From Halomonas sp. HL-48 (GTDB taxonomy: Bacteria > Pseudomonadota > Gammaproteobacteria > Pseudomonadales > Halomonadaceae), in assembly GCF_001314875.1 (NCBI RefSeq), contig NZ_LJZS01000015.1:23679-87678 (forward strand): a stretch of 64,000 bases of DNA. The letters run 5' to 3'. Below the pieces are notes generated by a model, which saw nothing but the letters and a program-made list of their open reading frames with translations, had not been told where the DNA came from and ran no database searches. Shown piece after piece: positions 18,216 to 27,753 of this stretch. Within the stretch, counting starts at the first letter, position 1, and the number at the start of each line of letters is the position of its first letter. Made by a program: the position numbers and the translations under genes.

Positions 18216-19088
18216 CTAAGCCAGACGCAACAGCGGGTCAGCAAGCCCGCGCACGCCAACGTTGGCGACGAACAGTCCCCCCGCTTGCGGCTGCTCGCGG
18301 CGCTGGTCGGCAGTAAACCCTTCCTGGGCGGTAGTGATGTAAAGCCGATCCAAATTCTCGCCCGCAAATGCCGGGCAGGAGGGCTGGCTAACCGGTAGCT
18401 CTACGTCGCCAATGACCTGGCCATCGTGGTTCAGCCGCACCACTTTGCCAGCGCCCCATAGGGCGAGCCACAGGCAGCCCTCGCTGTCGACCACTGCGCC
18501 GTCCGGGTTGCCTTCAACCGCCGTGAAATCTGCCCAGGCAACCGGTTCGCCGACTGGCCAACCTTGGCTATCCAACGCCCAGCGCATTACGATCCCGGTC
18601 GGCGTGTCGGTAAAATACGCCGCGTCGCCTTGAGGCGAAAAGCAAATCGCGTTGGGAATGCTCAGCCCGCTGCGCAGCCGGGTAAGTTCTCCGCGATGTA
18701 AGCGGTAAAGGCTGCCCGCGCCAGGTTCTGCGGTTTTGCCCATGGTGGAAAGCCATAAGCTGCCGTGGCGGTCCACGCGGGCATCGTTGCTGCGCGTGAT
18801 GGGGTTATCGGCCTCAAAATCCGCAAAATGCGCAAGGTGCTGCGTGGTCGGATGAAACTGGTTCAGGCTGTGCTCACCTACAAGCATCAGGCGGCCATCG
18901 GCCAGTGGGGTGGCCAGCGAGACCATGTGCTCAAGCGGATAATCGCCATGCTCCCCGCTCTCCGTTGACAGCCAGTGCAGGCGTTTATTTAGAATATCGC
19001 ACCAATAGAGTCGCTGGTTTGCGGCGTGCCACTGGGGGCCTTCGCCAAGCTCGCAGCGGCAGTCAACCGCCAGTGTCGCAACAGTCAT
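18216..19088 (-). CDS. SMP-30/gluconolactonase-family lactonase
   Basis: This 290-residue six-bladed beta-propeller protein has the metal-binding start CELGEGPQWH with its Glu, then YWCDILNKRLH, NDARVDRHGSLW and EGNPDGAVVDSEGCLW. The ATG at 19088 has GGAGG at proper spacing and starts three bases after the dgoA stop. As last gene of the dgo operon it probably opens a sugar-acid lactone such as galactono-1,4-lactone to supply DgoD. Substrate is inferred from context; gluconolactone or arabinolactone are alternatives. Confidence 0.87.
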   Translation of the reverse strand: MTVATLAVDCRCELGEGPQWHAANQRLYWCDILNKRLHWLSTESGEHGDYPLEHMVSLATPLADGRLMLVGEHSLNQFHPTTQHLAHFADFEADNPITRSNDARVDRHGSLWLSTMGKTAEPGAGSLYRLHRGELTRLRSGLSIPNAICFSPQGDAAYFTDTPTGIVMRWALDSQGWPVGEPVAWADFTAVEGNPDGAVVDSEGCLWLALWGAGKVVRLNHDGQVIGDVELPVSQPSCPAFAGENLDRLYITTAQEGFTADQRREQPQAGGLFVANVGVRGLADPLLRLA

Positions 19089-19090
19089 TA

Positions 19091-19696
19091 TTAGCCTCCG
19101 GCTTTTTGCCAAGCATCAACCAATATAGTGGCTTGCGCGCTAACCTGCTGGGGCGTTTGCCCCGGCTTATAAAGCGCGCTACCCAGCCCCGCGCCATCGA
19201 CGCCAGCGGCCCGCCAGGCGGCGAAGTTATTGACGCCAATACCGCCCACGGCGTAAAGCAGCGTGCTCTCGGGCAATACGGCTCTAACGGCTTTCATGCC
19301 GTCTAAACCAACCTGCACCGCCGGGAAGAGCTTTAGCCCGGTCGCCCCCGCGTCCAACGCATCAAACGCTTCGGAGGGAGTGACAATGCCCGGCCAGCTA
19401 TACATGGCCAAGCGATGGGATTCTTCGATAACGGCAGGGCGGCAGTTGGGCGAAACGATCAATCGGCCACCTGCGGCATAGACGTCGCGTACCTGCGCGG
19501 CGCTTAACACCGTTCCCGCCCCGATCAGCGCTTGCTCACCAAAGGCGTCGGCCAAGCGTTGGATACTGGTCAGCGGGTCGGGGGAGTTAAGCGGCACCTC
19601 GATTTGCGTGATGCCTGCGTCAAGCAGGGCTTTAGCCACGGCCACCGCGTCATCGGGCGTCACCCCACGTAAAATGCCAATTAAAGGCAGTGTCAT
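19091..19696 (-). CDS. dgoA: 2-dehydro-3-deoxy-6-phosphogalactonate aldolase
   Basis: The 201-residue class I aldolase cleaves KDPGal to pyruvate and glyceraldehyde 3-phosphate. It resembles Eda but begins PLIGILRGVTPDDAV, with the catalytic Glu in ITQIEVPLNSP, GAGTVLSAAQV, and the Schiff-base Lys in ATGLKLFPA. The ATG is preceded by GGAGA. It lies between dgoK and the lactonase in the dgo operon, which separates it from the KDPG aldolase in the zwf operon. Confidence 0.94.
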   Translation of the reverse strand: MTLPLIGILRGVTPDDAVAVAKALLDAGITQIEVPLNSPDPLTSIQRLADAFGEQALIGAGTVLSAAQVRDVYAAGGRLIVSPNCRPAVIEESHRLAMYSWPGIVTPSEAFDALDAGATGLKLFPAVQVGLDGMKAVRAVLPESTLLYAVGGIGVNNFAAWRAAGVDGAGLGSALYKPGQTPQQVSAQATILVDAWQKAGG

Positions 19697-19724
19697 AGCG
19701 CTCTCCTTGGTTAGCTGATGCTTT

Positions 19725-20696
19725 TTACCGTGTGCTTTGATAAGCGAGCGTTAGCCCCGCCAATACCGCGGTATCGCCGTCGACGCGCTGGGTTTCGATG
19801 CCGAGGGCATGCAGGGCGAGTGCATAGCGGCGGCTGAGTGCTTCGTTGCCGATTAGCGTCACGCTTTCACCCGGCGATAGCTCGCGGCAGGCACCTGCCA
19901 GCTCCATGCCGATCGCCATACCCGAGAGATGCGCAGCCAACACGGCACCTCGGGCATCGCCGCTGGGCAAGGAGTTATCCAGCAGGTCCTTGGCGCGCAC
20001 GCCGAACAGCCGCTGGCTGAAGTGCTCGGGTGCCTGATAGGTGGCGTTGACCGCTTGGGTAAATGCTTGGCGACAGCCGTCGTGATGCAGGTCATCCTGC
20101 CCTACGGAGTGCTTCAAAACGGATTGCTGAGCGAGCAGTTGATACAGCTCGCCGGTTAAGTAGGTCGCAAACTCGGACACGGCACCATCGGTTAAGCGCG
20201 CCCATTTGGCGTGGGTGCCGGGCAGGCAGACATGGCCGCTAAAGTGCGGTGACTTGGCCACCAAACCCGCTAACTGGGTTTCTTCACCGCGCATGACATC
20301 ATAGGCGTGGCTTTGGCTGCCGGTCTGGCTTAGCCCGGGCAGCAAATGTACCCTAAGGCGCGTGTCGGCGAGGGGCGGCATCACCGCGCCGCGGGAGAGT
20401 TGATCAAGGCGCGTGGGGGTTGCCAGGTAGGCGGCTTCCTGCCAGCCCTGGCGCGCCCCGGCCATGCCGCACACCATCACCGGCGTTACGCCACTCGAGG
20501 GCAGCCAGTCATCGACTACCTCAAGCAGGGTCGTTTCGTAGTCAGCAGGGGTTAGCGACAGCATGCCGCGCTCGCGGGAGGCGCTGTCCAACACATTACC
20601 TTGAGCGTCCATTGCCCAGGCCCGGAGGTTGCTGGAGCCCCAATCTACCGCAATCCAAGCTAGAGCATGTGTCAATTCACTCATATTGGCACTCAT
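19725..20696 (-). CDS. dgoK: 2-dehydro-3-deoxygalactonokinase
   Basis: This 323-residue kinase phosphorylates KDGal. It has the ASKHA phosphate loop WIAVDWGSSNLRAWAMD, VMVCGMAGARQGWQEA, and the family motif CLPGTHAKWARLTDG. The frame stays open for 115 more codons upstream, but that part is the shadow of dgoD; the ATG at 20696 has GGGAG upstream and the family N-terminus. It acts between DgoD and DgoA. Confidence 0.94.
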   Translation of the reverse strand: MSANMSELTHALAWIAVDWGSSNLRAWAMDAQGNVLDSASRERGMLSLTPADYETTLLEVVDDWLPSSGVTPVMVCGMAGARQGWQEAAYLATPTRLDQLSRGAVMPPLADTRLRVHLLPGLSQTGSQSHAYDVMRGEETQLAGLVAKSPHFSGHVCLPGTHAKWARLTDGAVSEFATYLTGELYQLLAQQSVLKHSVGQDDLHHDGCRQAFTQAVNATYQAPEHFSQRLFGVRAKDLLDNSLPSGDARGAVLAAHLSGMAIGMELAGACRELSPGESVTLIGNEALSRRYALALHALGIETQRVDGDTAVLAGLTLAYQSTR

Positions 20697-20724
20697 AGAG
20701 CTGTCTCCCGGTTCATTGCCTGGT

Positions 20725-21873
20725 TTACCACTCGGCAATCGAGCCGTCTTCGTGGGTCCATACCGGGTTGCGCCAGCGGTGGCCGACCTTGGCGCGTTCT
20801 TCAACGAAGGCTTCGTCAATCTCGACGCCAAGCCCTGGCCCCTGGGGAATCGCGCAGAAGCCGTCTTCAATGCTGAGCGCTGTTTTATCGACCAGATAAT
20901 CCAGCACGTCGTTGCCCTGATTGTAGTGGATGCCCATGCTCTGCTCTTGAATAAAGGCGTTATGGCTAACGGCATCCAACTGAAGCGAAGTGGCCAGGGT
21001 GAGCGGGCCAAGCGGGCAGTGGGGCGCAAGGGCCACGTCATAGGCAGAGGCCAGCGCGGCGATTTTTAGCCCCTCGCTGATGCCGCCGCAGTGAGACAGA
21101 TCGGGCTGGACGATATCGATCATGCCGTCTTTCAACAGGTCGCGGAACTCAAAGCGGGTATGCAAACGCTCGCCGGTGGCCAGTGGGTAGCCAAGCCCGC
21201 TGGCGATATCGCGCAGGCAGGGCAGGTGTTCCGGGGCGACGGGCTCTTCCACGAACATCGGATGGAAGGGTTCCAGCTCGCGCAGCAGCGCTTTGGCCAT
21301 GGGGCGGTGAACGCGGCCATGAAAATCAATGCCAATGCCCACGTCCGGGCCGACCGCAATGCGTGCTTCGGCCACCCGGGCGACCGCTTCATCCACTTTG
21401 CGGTGTGAGTCGACTATTTGCAGTTCGGGCGTGCCGTTCATCTTGAACGCGGTAAAGCCCTTGTCGACCAGCGCCTTGGCACCTGCGCCCACGTCGCTCG
21501 GCCGGTCGCCGCCGGTCCAGGCGTACATGCGCATTTTATCGCGCACCGCGCCGCCCAATAGCTGGTGCACGGGCACCCCCAGATCGCGGCCCTTTAAATC
21601 CCATAGCGCCTGGTCGATACCGGCAATGGCGCTCATCAAAATCGGCCCGCCGCGATAGAACCCGGCGCGATACATGGTGTTCCACAAATGCTCGATACGG
21701 TGCGGATCCTGGCCTACCAGATAGTCGGAAAGCTCATGAACAGCGGCCTCGACGGTCGCCGCGCGGCCTTCGATGACCGGCTCGCCCCAGCCGTAGCAGC
21801 CCTCGTCCGTTTCGATTTTAAGAAACAGCCAGCGGGGGGGGACTTGCCAGGTTTTCAGTCGGGTAATTTTCAT
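20725..21873 (-). CDS. dgoD: D-galactonate dehydratase
   Basis: The 382-residue enolase-superfamily enzyme dehydrates D-galactonate to 2-keto-3-deoxygalactonate. Motifs include [49 protein letters not shown], metal-ligand region [22 protein letters not shown] and the catalytic His in [11 protein letters not shown]. Length matches the family. It follows dgoR by 15 bases and is the first catabolic gene of the operon. Confidence 0.96.
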   Translation of the reverse strand: MKITRLKTWQVPPRWLFLKIETDEGCYGWGEPVIEGRAATVEAAVHELSDYLVGQDPHRIEHLWNTMYRAGFYRGGPILMSAIAGIDQALWDLKGRDLGVPVHQLLGGAVRDKMRMYAWTGGDRPSDVGAGAKALVDKGFTAFKMNGTPELQIVDSHRKVDEAVARVAEARIAVGPDVGIGIDFHGRVHRPMAKALLRELEPFHPMFVEEPVAPEHLPCLRDIASGLGYPLATGERLHTRFEFRDLLKDGMIDIVQPDLSHCGGISEGLKIAALASAYDVALAPHCPLGPLTLATSLQLDAVSHNAFIQEQSMGIHYNQGNDVLDYLVDKTALSIEDGFCAIPQGPGLGVEIDEAFVEERAKVGHRWRNPVWTHEDGSIAEW

Positions 21874-21888
21874 CAGGTCAGATCCTTG

Positions 21889-22617
21889 TTAATTGACAAT
21901 GCCCAGGTCGATGGCCGTGCGGCGTAGCACTTCCCGCGCAGCGAACGACGCCGCGTCGACATCCCCACGCACAATGGCTTCAAGGACGTGGCGGTGGCGA
22001 GCCAGGCTATCGTCAAAGGTGTCGGTGCGGTGCTGGGAGCTGTGAACCAGGGCCATGATCGAAGGACGTAGCAGATGGCCCATTTGCCGCCACACCAGAT
22101 TATGGCTGGCTTGGTAGGTGGCGTCGTGAAACATCACGTCGTACTCGGCGTGTTGGTCGCGAGCAGTGGGGGACCGAGCCGTTTTCTGCATGCCTTCAAA
22201 GGCCGCTTCAAGCCGGGCGATATCGTCCGCGTCGGCGGCCTTGGCCGCTAGGCCCGCCACGACAGGCTCGGCCGAAAAGCGAAACGCATAGATGGCACGA
22301 ATCAGCTGCGGGTCGAGGTTGATAAGCCCGGTCATCCATTCGCTCATCAGCGGGTCGAGCAGGTGCCAATCGCTCATTTCACGCACTTGCGTGCCCCGCC
22401 CGGCGGTGCGGGTAAGAAGCCCGGCAGAGGTTAAGCGGGTCAGCGCATTGCGCACCTGGTTACGGCTCACATCAAAATGCGTGCCGATGTCCAGTTCCTT
22501 GGGAAAGGCGTCACCGGGTTGCCAGTGGCCTGCCAATAATGCCCTGGCTAGCAAGCGAGCTAATCCAGCGGCATCGCCTTGGTGGCGGGGGAGCGTCTCC
22601 AGCGTCATAGCGGTCAC
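21889..22617 (-). CDS. dgoR: GntR/FadR-family regulator of galactonate catabolism
   Basis: The 242-residue protein has an N-terminal winged helix (FPKELDIGTHFDVSRNQVRN, SAGLLTRTAGRGTQVRE) and a C-terminal FCD helical domain with metal-binding His/Asp residues (YDVMFHDATYQASHN, ALVHSSQHR, HRHVLEAI). A GTG start at 22617 or the ATG at 22608 are both possible; neither has a clear ribosome binding site. The 17-base palindrome 29 bases upstream is a probable autoregulatory operator. The regulator heads the dgo operon, as in E. coli. Confidence 0.9.
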   Translation of the reverse strand: MTAMTLETLPRHQGDAAGLARLLARALLAGHWQPGDAFPKELDIGTHFDVSRNQVRNALTRLTSAGLLTRTAGRGTQVREMSDWHLLDPLMSEWMTGLINLDPQLIRAIYAFRFSAEPVVAGLAAKAADADDIARLEAAFEGMQKTARSPTARDQHAEYDVMFHDATYQASHNLVWRQMGHLLRPSIMALVHSSQHRTDTFDDSLARHRHVLEAIVRGDVDAASFAAREVLRRTAIDLGIVN

Positions 22618-22645
22618 GTGTTAATTGGTAGTGACGCCATGGTAG

Positions 22646-22662
22646 TAAATGTCAGACATTTA
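22646..22662. promoter_or_regulatory. Predicted DgoR operator
   Basis: TAAATGTCAGACATTTA is a perfect palindrome with 8-base arms around one A. The TGTC-n-GACA core fits the spacing of GntR/FadR-subfamily sites. It lies directly upstream of dgoR, in the promoter of the whole dgo operon. Confidence 0.75.
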
Positions 22663-22733
22663 GACAAGCTCAGCGCTATCCGACCATCGTCCGCAATGTA
22701 GGGCGCTTGATCGCGCGCCCTGACGAGAAACGA

Positions 22734-23699
22734 CTAGGGGGCGCTGCGCAATGCGTCAATATCGGCATGGGTAGGCAGCGCTGCGTAAGCGCCTGGGCGC
22801 GTCACTGCGTGCGCGCCACAGCGGCAAGCGGTATTCACCGCACGGGTGAGAAAGTCAGTGTCCTGGTGCCAGCCTTCCTCCATACCGTGGCGTGAAAGCT
22901 CGGCCAGCAGCCCGCCAATAAACGCATCGCCGCCTGCGGTGGTGTCCACAGCGTCAACCTTGGGCGGCGCGATGGTTTGATCAATACCCACGCCCTTGAT
23001 CGCCACGCTATTGGGGCCGTCGGTAATCAGCATGACTTTCACGCCCGCGGCAAGGCGTTCCGCCACCCACGCCTCTTGCGGATGGTCGCCGCGCAGATAA
23101 TCAAGTTCATCGAGCGATACCTTCACAAGCTCCGCGCTATCCAGTAGCTGCGTCACCAGGCCAATATCCGCCGCTCCATCGATCCATAGATTATGCCGCA
23201 GGTTGGCATCCACGCTGACCAGGCAGCCTGCGCGTTTGGCCATGGTGGCAATCGCCAAGGTGGTGTCGGCGATCTCGGCGTCGGTCAGGCTATTGCTGCA
23301 CAAGTGCAGGATCGCGGGCTGTTCAAATACCCCCTGGGGCAGATCATCCAGGCGGTAAAGCAGATCGGCGGCCGGTGGGCGGTAAAAGTCGAAGGTGCGC
23401 TCGCCCTGGCTATCCCGGGAAACAAACGCCAGCGCCGTGCGTGCTTCTTTGGTGAGCATCACGCCCTGGGTATCCACGCCGTGGTGTTGTAGTTCACGGA
23501 TTAAAAAATGCCCGAAGGTATCGTCGCCGACCATGCCCAGAAACTGGCTGGGCACGCCGAGCCGCGCGCAGGCAACCGCCACATTGGCGGGCGCGCCCCC
23601 GGCGTAAGGAGTAAAAGTCTCGGGTCCTGTATCGTCGTTACCCAGACGGCTGGAGAGCATATCCACCAGGGCTTCACCAAACGCAATTATCGGCGTCAT
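22734..23699 (-). CDS. Fructokinase (PfkB family)
   Basis: This 321-residue ribokinase-type enzyme phosphorylates a free sugar, most likely fructose. It shows the N-terminal FGEALVDML, the GG motif YAGGAPANVAVACARLG, VDANLRHNLW, and the C-terminal catalytic signature VDTTAGGDAFIGG. It is the last gene of the edd-glk-aldo/keto reductase run. Fructose released by the agl alpha-glucosidase from sucrose would be a natural substrate. 2-keto-3-deoxygluconate kinase is a less likely alternative. Confidence 0.88.
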   Translation of the reverse strand: MTPIIAFGEALVDMLSSRLGNDDTGPETFTPYAGGAPANVAVACARLGVPSQFLGMVGDDTFGHFLIRELQHHGVDTQGVMLTKEARTALAFVSRDSQGERTFDFYRPPAADLLYRLDDLPQGVFEQPAILHLCSNSLTDAEIADTTLAIATMAKRAGCLVSVDANLRHNLWIDGAADIGLVTQLLDSAELVKVSLDELDYLRGDHPQEAWVAERLAAGVKVMLITDGPNSVAIKGVGIDQTIAPPKVDAVDTTAGGDAFIGGLLAELSRHGMEEGWHQDTDFLTRAVNTACRCGAHAVTRPGAYAALPTHADIDALRSAP

Positions 23700-23741
23700 G
23701 ATCGTTTCCTTATGATTGTTGATCGGATGGGGAATGTGAGT

Positions 23742-24611
23742 TTACGCGACGCAGTGGCCCCGGGCGGCTTCCAGTAATTCGTACCAGGTTTCTCTGGGGA
23801 GGGTGTCGGGGCCTTCGAGCATATCGGCAATGCGATCCGGCTTCACGCTGCCCACCACGGGCGCAGGGCGATTGGGTAGCGTGCGTAGCCATGCCAGGGC
23901 AAGTGCGCCAGGTGTGCTGTTGTATTCGCTCGTCAAGCGGTTGAGCACGTGGCTCACTTCGCCTTCCATCAGTGCGCCGCCCGCCAACGGGGACCACGCC
24001 ATCGGCGCGTGGCCGTCGGCGCACAGGTCGTCGAAGCTGCCGTCAAACAGCGGTGTGCTATGGGCGATGGAAAGCTCGATTTGATTGGCGCGCAACGCAT
24101 GGTGCATGGCGTTTTGCAGGCGGCGCCACTGGCTGGGCAGGTGGTTGGAAACGCCTGCGGCGCCAATTTTTCCCGCGTTAATGGCGTCATCCAGCGCGCG
24201 ACCGGTGGCCTCGGCGTCCATTAACAGGTCGGGGCGGTGAATCAGAAAGTGGTCGATTCGCTCGACGCTCAAGCGGTTAAGTGAATCATCAATCGCTCGG
24301 TTCAGGTACGCCGGGCTGGCGTTATAGTGCTTGACCTTGCCAGAGCCGGGGGCGGGGTTATCGTTGGCGATGCTGGCTTTGGTCACCACCTTGAGCCGCT
24401 TGGCAAGCGCCGGGCGGGCGCGCAGCGCCTGGCCGAAGAGCGTCTCACCGGCACCCTTGCCGTAGATATCGGCGTGGTCAAACCAGTGCAGGCCCTGCTC
24501 GAGTCGCGCCTCGATCCAGTCAGCCAAGTGCTCGGCCTGGTGCATATCGGTGGCCTCGTGAAGACGCATCATGCCGAGTACGAACGGCACGTCGAAGGTT
24601 GGCGCGGGCAT
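23742..24611 (-). CDS. Aldo/keto reductase (YdhF-like)
   Basis: The 289-residue NADPH-dependent oxidoreductase has the family tetrad region HWFDHADIYGKGAGETLFG (Asp/Tyr), the Lys in KVVTKASI and the His in DHFLIHRPDLLMD, with GAAGVSNHLPSQWRRL following. The ATG at 24611 has AGGA upstream; a longer in-frame extension into glk is rejected. It lies 22 bases after glk and before fructokinase. Its substrate is unknown; a sugar or sugar-derived aldehyde, including methylglyoxal, is possible. Confidence 0.88.
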   Translation of the reverse strand: MPAPTFDVPFVLGMMRLHEATDMHQAEHLADWIEARLEQGLHWFDHADIYGKGAGETLFGQALRARPALAKRLKVVTKASIANDNPAPGSGKVKHYNASPAYLNRAIDDSLNRLSVERIDHFLIHRPDLLMDAEATGRALDDAINAGKIGAAGVSNHLPSQWRRLQNAMHHALRANQIELSIAHSTPLFDGSFDDLCADGHAPMAWSPLAGGALMEGEVSHVLNRLTSEYNSTPGALALAWLRTLPNRPAPVVGSVKPDRIADMLEGPDTLPRETWYELLEAARGHCVA

Positions 24612-24633
24612 AGGGAGATTCCTGTTGATGGGC

Positions 24634-25599
24634 TTAAAACACTTCTTCGTTATGCAACGCCTCAGCGGCGCCCAGCAGCCCCGTCCACGGGTGGGTGACC
24701 ACCCAAATGGGAATGTCGGCGTTATACGCCCCCATGCGGCCTTTGTTGACGAAGCTGTCGCGCAGTTGGCTTTTCGGTAGCCAGTCAAGCAGGCGCGGCA
24801 GGATACCGCCGCACAGATAAACCCCGCCACGGGCGCCCATGGTCAGCGTGGCGTCGCCGCACACGTCGCCAAGGATTTTCAGGAACCGCAGCAGGCTGGT
24901 GGTGGCGGTGGGGTCGCCTGCGTTGGCGGCTTGGGTCACTTCTGCCGGGGTGGTGCAGCACGGCGCCTGATCGTCAAGCGCGCAGTGGGCCTGATAAAGC
25001 TCGAGTAAGCCTTGGCCGCACAGAATGCGCTCCACGCTCACCCGCTTGTGGCGCTGGAGAAACACGTCGAGCAGCGCGCGCTCGGTGTCATCGGTGGGCG
25101 CGAAGGTAACGTGGCCGCCCTCGGTGGGCAGCGGTATCCAGGCGTGCTGGCCGGGGAAAACACCGGCCACGCCGAGCCCCGTGCCGGGGCCAATGACCAG
25201 CCGCGTAGAATGAGACTGAACGCTGCCTGGCTGAACTTCCACCAGGTTGTCTGCGTCAACGTGTGGCACGCCCAGCGCCTGGGCGGTGAAGTCGTTGATG
25301 ATCTTGAACAGTGATAGGTTGAGCGTTTCGCGAACCTCGCTTTTCATGAAGTCCCAGTGGTTGTTGGTCATCTTGACCCGCTCCGCATGAACCGGGCAGG
25401 CAAACGCCAGACAAGCCTCGCGCGGGGCATTGTCACCCGTTGCGCCTACTCGGCTCAGGTAGTCCTGAATCGCCTCAATAACGCCTGGGTAGTCCGCGCA
25501 GGGGAGGTTGATAATATCGTGCGGGGTAATGTCGCCTGGCGTCACCAGCGCCAGGCGTGCATTGGTCCCGCCGATATCGCCGATCAAGGCCGGTCGCAT
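24634..25599 (-). CDS. glk: Glucokinase
   Basis: This 321-residue ROK-unrelated glucokinase phosphorylates glucose with ATP. It has the phosphate-1 motif IGDIGGTNARLALV, the sugar-binding NNHWDFMKSEV and INDFTAQALG, the second phosphate motif VIGPGTGLGVAGVF, and PTEGGHVTFAP. Its ATG overlaps the edd stop by one base (TGATG), so the two are translationally coupled. Together they turn intracellular glucose into ED intermediates. Confidence 0.96.
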   Translation of the reverse strand: MRPALIGDIGGTNARLALVTPGDITPHDIINLPCADYPGVIEAIQDYLSRVGATGDNAPREACLAFACPVHAERVKMTNNHWDFMKSEVRETLNLSLFKIINDFTAQALGVPHVDADNLVEVQPGSVQSHSTRLVIGPGTGLGVAGVFPGQHAWIPLPTEGGHVTFAPTDDTERALLDVFLQRHKRVSVERILCGQGLLELYQAHCALDDQAPCCTTPAEVTQAANAGDPTATTSLLRFLKILGDVCGDATLTMGARGGVYLCGGILPRLLDWLPKSQLRDSFVNKGRMGAYNADIPIWVVTHPWTGLLGAAEALHNEEVF

Positions 25600-27488
25600 C
25601 AGGCATCCTCTTGGAGAATCTGTCCTTCCTGGCGCGCCAGGTCGTCGGCCTCAAAGCCGCCGAACACCCCGGCGCCTTCCTCGCCGCGCATGGCTAGGTG
25701 GCGGAAGCCAGAGAATAGCTCACGGCCAAGACCAACGTGGTAGTGATCTAGGTTGCCGATGGTCAGTTCGCGCTCGGCCCAGGTGGCGGGGTCTACCTTG
25801 GCGTTGAGGGTCCCGGCGTTGGCATCCAGGCGCACGATATCGCCATCGCGCAGTTTCGCCAGTGGGCCGCCGTCCAGTGCTTCTGGGCTCATATGGATAG
25901 AAGCCGGCACCTTGCCTGAGGCGCCCGACATGCGGCCGTCGGTGACCAGCGCCACTTTATAGCCACGGTCTTGCAGCACACCCAGGAAGGGCGTCAGCTT
26001 GTGCAGCTCCGGCATGCCGTTGGCCTTGGGGCCCTGGAAGCGAACCACTACAATCACGTCGCGATCCAGGTCGCCGGATTCAAAGTCGGCCTTCATCTCG
26101 TTCTGGTCTTCAAAAATCTTCACCGGCGCTTCGACGATGCGATGTTCTTCGCTCACCGCCGATACCTTGATGACCCCGCGGCCCAGGTTGCCTTTCATCA
26201 CCGTCAGGCCGCCGGTGGGCGCGAACGGGTTGGCAACGGTGCTTAGCACGGCTTCGTCGAGGCTTTTCTCGGGACCTTCGTGCCAGACCACCTTGCCGTC
26301 TTCCAGGAAAGGCTCCTGGGTGTAGGCGGTCAGGTCGGTGCCGAAGACGGTGGGAATATCGCCATGTAGCAGGCCAGCGCCTAGCAGCTCGCGGAACAGG
26401 AAGCTCATGCCGCCCGCCGCCTGGAAGTGGTTGATATCCGCCTGGCCGTTGGGGTAGACCCGCATCAGGCTGGGGGTGACCGCTGAAAGGTCAGTGAAGT
26501 CATCCCAGTTGAGCGTGATGCCCGCCGCGGCGGCCATGGCGATCAGGTGGAGTGTGTGATTGGTCGAGCCACCGGATGCCAGCAGCCCGACGACCGCATT
26601 GACGATGGCTCGCTCGTCAATCTGCTTGTAGAACGGACGGTACTCGCCACCGGGTTCGGTATTGCGAATGGCCTGCTCGGTGGCGTAGCGGGTCAGGGCC
26701 TCGCGCATCTCGGTGCCGGGGTTGACGAACGAGGTGCCCGGCAGGTGCAGGCCCATCACTTCCATCATCAACTGGTTGGAGTTGGCGGTGCCGTAGAAGG
26801 TGCAGGTGCCGGGGCTGTGGTAGGACTCGGACTCGGCTTCCAGCAGCGCATCGCGGCCGACCTTACCTTCGGCGTACAGCTGGCGGATGCGGGCCTTTTC
26901 CTTGTTGGGCAGGCCGCTGGGCATCGGGCCGGCCGGCACGAACATCGCGGGCAGGTGGCCAAAGCGTGCCGCGGCAATGAATAGCCCCGGCACGATTTTA
27001 TCGCACACGCCAAGATACAAGGCGGCGTCAAACATGTTGTGGGAAAGCCCCACGGCCGTGGCCATGGCGATCACATCCCGAGAGAACAGCGAGAGTTCCA
27101 TGCCCGGCTGGCCCTGGGTCACGCCATCGCACATCGCCGGTACGCCACCGGCAAACTGCGCGGTAGAGCCCATCGCGCGGGCAGCGCCCTTGATGGTTTC
27201 CGGGAAGGTCTCAAACGGCTGGTGAGCCGAGAGCATGTCATTGTAGGCGGAGATGATCCCCAGGTTGGCGCTGTTCATCAGCTTGAGGGAATCTTTTTCC
27301 TGCGGGCTGCAGGCCGCAAACCCATGGGCGAGGTTTCCGCATGAGAGCTCGCCGCGATGCACGCCGCGTTTATGCTGGTCGGCCATGCGGCGCTCGTAAA
27401 GCGCGCGCCGCTCGGCAGACCGCTCACGTATGCGTTGGGTAACCTCGGCAACGGTGGAATTTAAAGTGGCGTGTGTTGAGCTCGGCAT
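25599..27488 (-). CDS. edd: Phosphogluconate dehydratase
   Basis: The 629-residue iron-sulfur enzyme dehydrates 6-phosphogluconate to KDPG. Motifs of the IlvD/Edd family are present: [72 protein letters not shown] and [14 protein letters not shown]. The ATG at 27488 is preferred over 27521 because of the AGAGGT just upstream and the family N-terminus. Two HexR-like sites lie upstream. It leads an edd-glk-aldo/keto reductase-fructokinase operon. Confidence 0.97.
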   Translation of the reverse strand: MPSSTHATLNSTVAEVTQRIRERSAERRALYERRMADQHKRGVHRGELSCGNLAHGFAACSPQEKDSLKLMNSANLGIISAYNDMLSAHQPFETFPETIKGAARAMGSTAQFAGGVPAMCDGVTQGQPGMELSLFSRDVIAMATAVGLSHNMFDAALYLGVCDKIVPGLFIAAARFGHLPAMFVPAGPMPSGLPNKEKARIRQLYAEGKVGRDALLEAESESYHSPGTCTFYGTANSNQLMMEVMGLHLPGTSFVNPGTEMREALTRYATEQAIRNTEPGGEYRPFYKQIDERAIVNAVVGLLASGGSTNHTLHLIAMAAAAGITLNWDDFTDLSAVTPSLMRVYPNGQADINHFQAAGGMSFLFRELLGAGLLHGDIPTVFGTDLTAYTQEPFLEDGKVVWHEGPEKSLDEAVLSTVANPFAPTGGLTVMKGNLGRGVIKVSAVSEEHRIVEAPVKIFEDQNEMKADFESGDLDRDVIVVVRFQGPKANGMPELHKLTPFLGVLQDRGYKVALVTDGRMSGASGKVPASIHMSPEALDGGPLAKLRDGDIVRLDANAGTLNAKVDPATWAERELTIGNLDHYHVGLGRELFSGFRHLAMRGEEGAGVFGGFEADDLARQEGQILQEDA

Positions 27489-27524
27489 AGGGACCTCTGC
27501 GTGGTAGAGACGGTGAGTCAAACC

Positions 27525-27539
27525 TGTAGTTATTTTACA
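27525..27539. promoter_or_regulatory. Predicted HexR operator 1 (edd)
   Basis: TGTAGTTATTTTACA keeps the TGTAGT and TTACA arms of the zwf site and lies 37 bases before the edd start. Confidence 0.65.
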
Positions 27540-27586
27540 TTTTTTGGGGGCGATAGGAGAGACCTTACGGCAATAAAAGCGCTAAT

Positions 27587-27601
27587 TGTAGTTTTATTAC
27601 C
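27587..27601. promoter_or_regulatory. Predicted HexR operator 2 (edd)
   Basis: TGTAGTTTTATTACC matches 11 of 15 positions of the zwf site TGTAGTAAAATTACA and lies about 99 bases upstream of the edd start. Two sites 62 bases apart on one promoter suggest cooperative control. Confidence 0.55.
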
Positions 27602-27753
27602 CTAATTGATGACAACTATCGCCCTGGGTATTCAGGGCTAACGATGGATTGCAATAGCGGTAATTGCCCGCTTGATAAGCGTAAATCGCAAGTATAGCAG
27701 GCCTGCTTTTGCTACCATCTCCCTCTCGTGATGTTGAACGCTTTGGAGCCACC

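Noticed and set aside
20697..21041. N-terminal extension of dgoK into dgoD
   Set aside because: The extension is out of frame with dgoD and has no kinase similarity; the ATG at 20696 has a ribosome binding site.
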